Shown here piece by piece: positions 57,590-64,000 of a stretch of DNA of 64,000 nucleotides. Both the position numbers and the translations under genes were made by a program. The stretch covers positions 87,775,783-87,839,782 of the forward strand of contig NC_037668.1 in assembly GCF_003255815.1 (NCBI RefSeq). Direction: 5' to 3'. The notes under the pieces were generated by a model. The model ran no database searches. It was not told the DNA's origin and worked only from the letters and a program-made list of their open reading frames with translations. How positions within the stretch are numbered: the first letter of the stretch is position 1; each line of letters starts with the position of its first letter. Origin of the DNA: Theropithecus gelada (lineage: Eukaryota; Chordata; Mammalia; Primates; Cercopithecidae).

Positions 57590-58330
57590 AAATACTTATT
57601 GAGAACCTACTATGTACCAGGCACTGCTCTAGACACTTTGGATACATCAATGAATAAAACAAAGACCCTTTCTTCCCCGTGGCACTATCATCTACTGTCT
57701 GTCAGGGAGATACAGATAATAACTAAACAGATGATAAATCAGCAAATTACCTAATTCATTAGAGGTTGATAAGTGTATAAAAGAAAACACAAGAAGACTA
57801 GCTTAAGGGGAACAAAGGATGGGGACCACAGCTTTAAATAGGGTGGTTAGTGTAGGTCTCATTGACAAGGAGATATTTGAGCAAAAACTTGAAGAAGGTG
57901 AGGGAGTTAGCATAAGGGTATCTGTGGGAAGAGCTTTCAAGGTAGAGGGAACATTCAAAGGATAGGTGCTAAGCTGAAGTCTGCATGGTGTGTTTGAGGA
58001 AGAAAAGAGGCATGGTGTAACTGGAACAGATTAGGGAAAGGAAATTTTAGATGGAGCCAGAGAAGTGATGGGGGAGCAGCTCGTGTAGAGGACTTTGATT
58101 TTTTTTTTTTTTTTTTGCCTTCTACATGTAATAACATACTCTTGCAGTGTTTTGAGAAGAGTAATGATGTGAACCCTTTTAGGTTTATTAATAGATTATA
58201 ATAGCTGTAGGAGTGAGGATAAATTAGGTATAAGAGTAGAAATAGAGTTCAGTTAGGAGGCTATTACAGAAATCCAGGAGAAAGATAATGGTAGTGTGGA
58301 TGGGTGTTGTTAAGTAACAATAGAGGGGGG
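57590..58330 (-). mobile_element. L2, antisense, long copy
   Basis: TACTATGTACCAGGCACTGC, AAATAGGGTGGTTAGTGTAG, GATATTTGAGCAAAAACTTG, GGTAGAGGGAACATTCAAAG and TTAGGAGGCTATTACAGAAA follow in the expected reversed L2 order. A T-run lies at 58099-58116. Confidence 0.88.
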
Positions 58331-58472
58331 TGACAGGGAACCAGATTCTGGATATAAGTTGATTTGCTAATTAAATAAATTAAATCAATAATTAATAATC
58401 TTTCAAAACAGCAAGTTCCAGGCCCAGTTGTGTTCACTGGTGAATTCTACCAAAAATTTGAGAAGGAAATTG

Positions 58473-59070
58473 TAGTAGTTTCCCCTTATCTACACGGTGT
58501 ATATTCCAAGACCCATCGTGGATACCTGAAACCACAGCTAGTACTGAACCCTACATATGTCCTATGCACAAATTTCTTTTTCCTTCTTCACAATTGTACG
58601 AACAGAAGATTTGTTCTTTTCGTAGATCTTAGCAACCTCAGCATACATTTATTTTCCTCATTAAGTTGCGAGCTTTCACCTTTTTACATAAGAAATTACT
58701 TTACAGTTTATCTTTGGCATATGCAAGTTGCCAGCATTACTACTTTTTTGCTTTGAGGCCATTAATAAGCACAATAAGAATTACTTGAACACAAGCACTG
58801 TGATACCATGACAGTCAATCTGATAACCAAGATAGCTACTAAGTGACCAACACAGGGGTAACATATACAGCATGGATATGTTGGATGAAGGTATGATCAT
58901 GACCCAGGCAGAACCAAGCAGGATAGAATAAGATTTCTTCATGCTGCTCAGAATGGTGCACAACTTAAAATTTATAACTTGCTTATTTCTGGAATTTTCC
59001 ATTTAATATTTTCAGACCATTGGTAACTGAAGTCATAGAAAGTGAAACCACAGAAAAGGGAAGCCTACTA
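58473..59070. mobile_element. Tigger-type DNA transposon, non-autonomous
   Basis: Terminal inverted repeats AGTAGTTTCCCCTTATC and AAAAGGGAAGCCTACTA (reverse TAGTAGGCTTCCCTTTT) lie next to TA. Internal phrases: GAATTACTTGAACACAAGCA and CTGGAATTTTCCATTTAATA. Too short to encode a transposase. Confidence 0.85.
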
Positions 59071-59449
59071 TAATTTGTCTTTTTCTCTGTGTGCTTTTAA
59101 GGTTTTTTCTTTACCACTGGGTTAAACAATTTGATCACAATGAACTTTTGCATGGTTTATTTCAAATTTCTTGTGTCTGAAGTTCATTGAGCTCCTTGGG
59201 TCCATGTCTTTATAGTTTACCCCAAATTTGAAAAAATTGCAGCTTTTTTTATTTGTTCAACATACTTTTCTTCCCTTCATCCCTCTCTTCCTTTTCTGAG
59301 ACTCCAGTTTCCCATGTATTAGGTTGCTGGTGTCACAAGACCCAATGATGCTCTGTTAGTTTTTCCTTCATTTTTTCACACTGAGTTTTATTTTACATAG
59401 TGTCTATATCTGTGTCGTCAAACTCACTTATTTGTTATTGTGTGTATTA

Positions 59450-60940
59450 TCTTCCATTGCTTCCATAACAAACATTTTTCTTTCAGGTATTGTATTTTTA
59501 AAATAAACCTTATTTTTTTAAAGTAGTCTTAGATTTTACAGAAAAAATTCAAGGTAGTACGGAGAATTTTCACATGCTTCATACTTGGTTTCCCTTTTGG
59601 TCAATATCTTACATTCATATGATACTATTGCTATGATTAATGGACCAATATTCATACATTATGATTAACTAAAGTCCATAATTCCAATATCCTTAGTTTT
59701 TACCTAATATTCCTTTTCTGTTCCAGATTCCCTCCAGGCTATCCCATAACATTTAGTCTTCATGTCCTCTTATGTTCTTGTTGGCTGGGACAGTTTCTCA
59801 GATCTTCCTCATTTTCAATGGTCTTCACAATTTTGTGGAGCACCGGCTAGGCATTGTGTAGAATGTCTCTGTTGTGAATTGTTTAGGGTTTTTCACATTA
59901 TTACACTGGGGTTACATGTTGTAGTGGAGAAGACAGTGTATTTTTTTTTAATCTCCAGAAGTTGTATTTGGATCTTTTTAAATCTTCCATACCTTTCATT
60001 ATGTTCACGTCTTCCTATGCCTTCTTGAACAGGTGAAGTGTATTTATAAGTGCTCTTTTAACATGCTTGTTTACTAATTGTATTATCCGTGTTGTTTAGG
60101 AATCTGCTTGTATTAACTGGTTTTTCTCTCAATAATACGTCCTAATTTTCCTGCTTCTTTTTGTGCTCAGCAATTTTTGCATACATTTTAGAAACTGTGA
60201 TTTTTGCATTGTTGATCAAAATTTTCTGTTCCTTTGAAGTTGGGGGACTTTGTTCTTAGATATAATTAAGTTGCTCAAAAACATTTTGATCATTTTCAAG
60301 CTTTGTTAGACTTTTAAGATTTGTTGAGTTTGTCTGGGGTAATTTGGCACCATCATTACAATGCTGTACTTTTTTAAGGTTTCTACTCAATGCCATATGT
60401 GGTACAAGATCTTCTTCACTAGCTGGTGGAAACATGAAGTATTCCCAATCCTGTATGAGATCTAACGATGTTTCTACATCTTTCTTTTGGTGTTACTTTC
60501 CCTGGCCTTGGGTAGTTGCCTCAAATGGATACATTAGCCAGCACTCACATGAAGATTTAAGGGTAACTCTTAGAAATCTCCAGAGAGGGCTCCCTGGGGA
60601 TTTCTCACTTCTCTACTCCTCTGTACTGTGCATTTTAGTCTTTTTGGCCTTCCTGAACTCGAAACTCTGTCGCTTTAACTCAGGGAGAATGCTGGGCTCT
60701 GCTTGAATTCCCCATTCCTATGCAATGAGCTAGGCTCACTTGCTTTGTTTTTCTTCTCCCAGGAGTCACTGTTCCGTGCTGTTTGCCATTCGATGTCTGA
60801 GAATCACTGCTTCACATATTTTGTCCTATATTTTTGTCATATATTTTTAGTTGTTAAAGGTGGAATGGTAAATCTAGTCCCTGATAGTCTGTAATGGTTG
60901 TAGGTGGAAGTTTCCTGCTTTGTTTTTCTACAGCAAAGAA
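59450..60940 (-). mobile_element. Old L1 (L1M-type) 5' region, antisense
   Basis: GACAGTTTCTCAGATCTTCC, TGTGTAGAATGTCTCTGTTG, GCTGGTGGAAACATGAAGTA, CCTGGCCTTGGGTAGTTGCC and GGTAAATCTAGTCCCTGATA are reversed phrases of old L1 UTR DNA. The frames in it (for example 120 codons at 60344) are shadows. Confidence 0.65.
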
Positions 60941-61109
60941 GACCCTCTGGTCACAAAAAAAGCATACCTTCTTAACTCTATCAAGTGATGAAATCGATCG
61001 CTTCACACACAGAACTCCTACTCTAAAGACAGATCTAGTGTTTGGTATCCTAACAGAAGACAGAGTGAATAAAAAATTCGGGCTGCTCTCACAAAATGTC
61101 ATTCCCTAG

Positions 61110-61408
61110 GTAGGAGTCTAGAAAATCCAAGATCAAGGTGCTGGCAGGTTAAGTTTTTGGTGAGGACCCTCTTCCTGACTTATAGATGGCTACCTTTTGT
61201 ATCTTCACATGGAAGAGACAGGAAACTCTCATGTCTGTTCCTCTTGTTACAAAGACAATAATTTCATCATAGGGGTTTTACCTGTATGACTTCATCTAAA
61301 CCTAATCACCTCCCAAAGCCAGTCTCCAAAAACCATCATATTTGAAGTTAAGGCTTCACCATATCATTTGAGGAAGGGGTGGTGGATACAAATATTCAGT
61401 TCTTAGCA
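61110..61408 (-). mobile_element. MLT1/MST-type LTR, antisense
   Basis: AAATCCAAGATCAAGGTGCT, CTTCCTGACTTATAGATGGC and CCTAATCACCTCCCAAAGCC. Its own 5' end reaches 61408, 13 nt inside the intron from the 61422 exon. Confidence 0.87.
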
Positions 61409-61421
61409 AAAGTTGACTTAC

Positions 61422-61519
61422 TTTATTTCATTTTGGTAACCCAAATCTTGATGGTTAAGCAATGTTTCCAGCAGGCTCAGGGTCAGATACAATCCATGCT
61501 TCCCACATATAGCCCTGAC
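61422..61519 (-). CDS. C1orf87: C1orf87 internal exon (first one in this window)
   Basis: A 98-nt minus-strand exon. The acceptor is CAAACTTGTAG after a run of T; the donor is AATAAA|GTAAGT. It enters in phase 0 and reads 32 codons (VRAICGKHGLYLTLSLLETLL, then NHQDLGYQNEI), leaving two bases that join the next exon to make Lys. The segment looks like a degenerate EF-hand: helix, a loop containing D-L-G-Y-Q-N-E, then the helix that continues in the next exon. Upstream exons must lie beyond 64000. An MLT1 LTR begins only 13 nt into the downstream intron. Confidence 0.83.
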
Positions 61520-61904
61520 CTACAAGTTTGAAAAAAAAAAAAAGATTTCACTAGAATACAAAATGTTTCAATAGGATACGATTAATATTTTTCTCATAAT
61601 TAGAAGCTATATTTTTTGACAAAGAATTAATACCCAGCAGTATATTCTACCATTGAGGTATCATTCAGGATATGATTTAGGACAAGAATGTGCAACTGAA
61701 TGCTTACCAGCAAGTTTTTATACAGTTGACACAGAGGCATACTTCATTACTCAGAAGCCACTGGGGTTTGAAATGCTGATCTCACATTTTTATCAGCCAT
61801 GGAATGGGTAGTCAATGCCTCTGTATTATACATACTTCATTATATAGGTGAATTGCTAAATGTTTTTGTTTCATCCATTTTGATTTGCAAAACAAGCTTG
61901 TTGT
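61520..61904. other. C1orf87: Intron upstream of the 61422-61519 exon
   Basis: Contains the acceptor, an A13 tract on the + strand (T-rich on the gene strand) and otherwise no recognised element. Confidence 0.5.
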
Positions 61905-62070
61905 ATTAGTGGGGTTAATACTACTATCTACATTTTATATATGAGGAAATAAAGACTTGGAGAGATTAAGTATTTCCTTAATGTCACATAGCTAATAAGT
62001 TATGGAACTTAGTCTAGAAACCAGATGCTCAGATAAATATTTGTTGAATGAATGAATGAGGTGTCATTGA
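61905..62070 (-). mobile_element. MIR, antisense
   Basis: ATATATGAGGAAATAAAGAC and TAATGTCACATAGCTAATAA. An L2-like end (TTTGTTGAATGAATGAATGA) follows. Confidence 0.82.
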
Positions 62071-62199
62071 AGTTTCCCAAGTTCATAATATGTTCTAAAT
62101 CTTGTTCTGAACTAGTACAAACTAGTTCAGTTCTCAGGTTGGTGGGTAAGTGACACTTAGATTCAAATATTTCAAACTTTTAGGGTGTAGTAACTTTTG

Positions 62200-62445
62200 T
62201 TGTATATTTAGAATAATGGTTAAACATCTAAATGATAGAATCAAACAGACCTTATTTGAGCACAGGTCTGCTTCCTGTGATCTCTCTGATCTTGGGAAGT
62301 TACTTAACCTTTTTATAGCTGCAGCTTCATTTATTAAACAAGACTAGTACTTCCTACTTCCCAGGATTCTGTGAGGATTTCATGATAAAGTTAGCATTTA
62401 GAATAGTGCCTGGCTCTTAGTAGGCATTTGATTAATATTTGATGA
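62200..62445 (+). mobile_element. MIR, nearly full length
   Basis: AGAATAATGGTTAAACATCT, CTTGGGAAGTTACTTAACCT and GAATAGTGCCTGGCTCTTAG. Confidence 0.87.
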
Positions 62446-62449
62446 AATA

Positions 62450-62638
62450 AAGAAAAGACAGAGGGAGGAGAGAGGAAGCAGAGGGAGAGAGGAAAGAAGA
62501 GAGAAGAGGGGAGAGTAGGGGAAAGAAGAGAGAAGGAAAATAGAGAAATGGAAGAAGAAAGAAGAGAGGAAACAAGGGAGGGAGAGAGAGAGAAATGGCA
62601 GGGTATCAAGGAAGGAAGGGGAGAAGGAAGGAAAAAAC
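62450..62638 (+). repeat. Polypurine (GA-rich) tract
   Basis: About 190 bp, almost all A and G, with only scattered T or C. Both minus-strand frames through it are artefacts. Confidence 0.95.
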
Positions 62639-62758
62639 AAATGTCGAGTTTAGTGTGTGGACTATTTACACTAAATTGGACATTTCTAATAATAACTATG
62701 TAAATAAATATATAAAAAAGCAGCTACTAAAAATAGCTATTTAGTACAAACATAACTA

Positions 62759-63079
62759 CGGTTGAGCATTCCTAATCCAAAAATCCAAAATCTGAAACTT
62801 TTTGAGTGCTGACAGGAAACCACAAGTGCGGAATTCTACACATTAGTATTTAACACAAACCTCGTTTCATGCACAAAATTATTACAATTATTGTATAAAG
62901 TTACCTCCAGGCCATGTGTATAAGTGATATATGAAACAAAAATAAATTTCATGTTTAGATTTGAAGTTCTGTCCCCAAGATAGTTCATTACATATACGTA
63001 ACTATCCCAAATCCAATAAACATTCAAAATCCAAAACACTTCTGGTCCCAAATATTTCAGACAAGAGATACTTGACCTG
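62759..63079. mobile_element. Tigger-like MITE with TA target site
   Basis: Ends GGTTGAGCATTCCTAATCC and (reversed) CAGGTCAAGTATCTCTTGTC are inverted repeats, each next to TA (62757 and 63080). Inside: CCAAAACACTTCTGGTCCCA and TCGTTTCATGCACAAAATTA. About 320 bp, no coding capacity. Confidence 0.83.
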
Positions 63080-63129
63080 TATTTTTAGTCACTGTTACTA
63101 TTTTTAGAGGAAGTTCAGTGTAGTGCCTG

Positions 63130-63620
63130 TTTTAAACCTATCTTTTTATATTGATACTTCAGCCTTCGTGGGCTTTGCTGACCCTGGAGAGACTGCCCTT
63201 CCTGAAGTGTGACTTTTATCACCTAACCAACTTATCGAAAGCCCATACCCCAACCATCTATTTTATTGATGTGCTCACAGAGCCACTATTTCCCTGCTCT
63301 AACCACCCTGGGGCCAGGTACAGAGCCTGCTGGTTATGCAAGCTAGCCAATCCTAAGCCTGCTTACTCTGCTCTGTCCATTCCTTCCCAAAAACCCACAG
63401 AAAGTCTCGTGCCCACATTCCCCTCACTCTCTCTGCCTCCTGACAGAACCCGGTGCTTCCTCTGGCCTTGCAAGGTGTGGCCTGGCCCTGCAGGGTGTGG
63501 GGTGCCCTCTCCTTTCAGCAACCATGAGAAACAAACTATCTTTTCAGTAGCAATCATCTCATTTCCTGATCTGTTGGTCTCACCATACTTGAATAATCAT
63601 AAAACCAACATTTTAAAATG
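63130..63620 (+). mobile_element. Probable ERV LTR, family unknown
   Basis: C/T-rich leader, GCTAGCCAATCCTAAGCCTG, then AACCATGAGAAACAAACTAT and TTTTCAGTAGCAATCATCTC resemble the U3-R layout of an ERV LTR. The 156-codon frame at 63151-63621 falls in it and has no recognisable domain. Confidence 0.35.
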
Positions 63621-64000
63621 ACAACAAAAAGCCCATCCTCATTTGTCTGTATGAAAGGAAAGACAACCAATCTGGATTTGAAACTCGCATGTTCCTATGT
63701 ATAGAGGAGAAATGTCAGGGAAGCTTAGAAGAGGAAAAAAAAAAGATTGATTTGAATCATGAAAAAATAAATAGAGTTTGCTAGAAGAATAAAGAGTTGA
63801 GGGGCATTCTAGGCAGAGGAAAAGCATGTGTAAATATGGGTGAGAAAAAGCATGGTGCTTTTTAGAAGCAGCATTTATTTTGACATTATCCATTCTGCTA
63901 TCATATCCCTTTTCAGGTTGGGCTGTAATTAGCTGTTATTTGTTGAGCATTTCTACAAGGTGGTGGCTTACTCAGGACTGGAATTGGGTTTCATTCATTT
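63621..64000. other. Unassigned (intron of C1orf87 if the gene continues)
   Basis: Purine-rich stretch with an L2-like phrase at 63810-63840 (CTAGGCAGAGGAAAAGCATG). No exon recognised. Confidence 0.3.

Larger units (their letters stand above)
46589..61421 (-). other. C1orf87: C1orf87 intron (14.8 kb)
   Basis: Largest intron in the window, bounded by exons 46524-46588 and 61422-61519. It contains the nested MLT1 cluster, a complete THE1/MST element, a Tigger element and an old L1. Long parts of 47030-48770, 49700-51170 and 52900-54590 carry no repeat that I recognise. Confidence 0.8.

Noticed and set aside
60344..60706. 120-codon + strand frame
   Set aside because: Lies in reversed old L1 UTR sequence.
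62391..62640. Ser/Leu/Phe-rich minus-strand frames
   Set aside because: Translation of the polypurine tract's complementary strand.
63151..63621. 156-codon + strand frame
   Set aside because: Falls in LTR-like C/T-rich sequence and resembles no known protein.

Overview
This is vertebrate nuclear DNA, almost certainly from a primate. It is AT-rich and non-coding over most of its length. It is packed with Alu elements of old (J), middle (S) and young (Y) type, a 7SL-derived element, THE1/MST and MLT1 (MaLR) LTRs, old L1 and L2, MIRs and Tigger/Charlie-type DNA transposon fossils. Alus of J, S and Y type together with a 7SL/Alu hybrid and a tiny L1PA-like insert point to a catarrhine primate (human, ape or Old World monkey). 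I cannot choose the species from the sequence alone. There are no bacterial-style genes, operons or CRISPR arrays.

One protein-coding gene is supported, on the minus strand. Five consecutive exons (61422-61519, 46524-46588, 38327-38406, 34603-34810 and 27707-27867 plus 3' UTR) have matching splice sites and phases. They join into one open frame of 203 codons that ends in a stop, followed by a 3' UTR with an AATAAA signal near 27445. I recognise the product as the C-terminal part of C1orf87 (carcinoma-related EF-hand protein). That name rests on memory, not a search. The upstream exons and the start codon lie beyond the right edge of the window.

Layout: 1-27.4 kb is intergenic DNA downstream of the gene. 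It opens with two oppositely oriented L1 3' ends, followed by old repeats. The stretch at 5.2-10.5 kb is low in repeats and relatively GC-rich, with a TATA-like core, a CpG-rich patch and CTCF-like and RFX-like motifs. A hybrid Alu/7SL retroelement with a GGAA-type microsatellite tail lies at 12.15-12.75 kb, a MIR-dense stretch at 13.8-18.8 kb, and a striking near-perfect inverted repeat at 19.23-19.35 kb. From 27.4 kb to 64 kb the window holds the last exon and four introns, plus the 3' part of a fifth, filled with Alus, L1/L2, a complete two-LTR THE1/MST element (54.8-57.2 kb) carrying a 56-bp L1 insert, a three-layer nest of MLT1, MaLR LTR and Alu (51.2-52.3 kb), and Tigger MITEs.

I found no undescribed multi-gene system. 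The most unusual items are the 19.2-kb hairpin, the Alu/7SL hybrid with its GGAA tract, a tail-less 84-bp Alu 5' fragment with target duplications, and the possible regulatory cluster at 7-14.6 kb.
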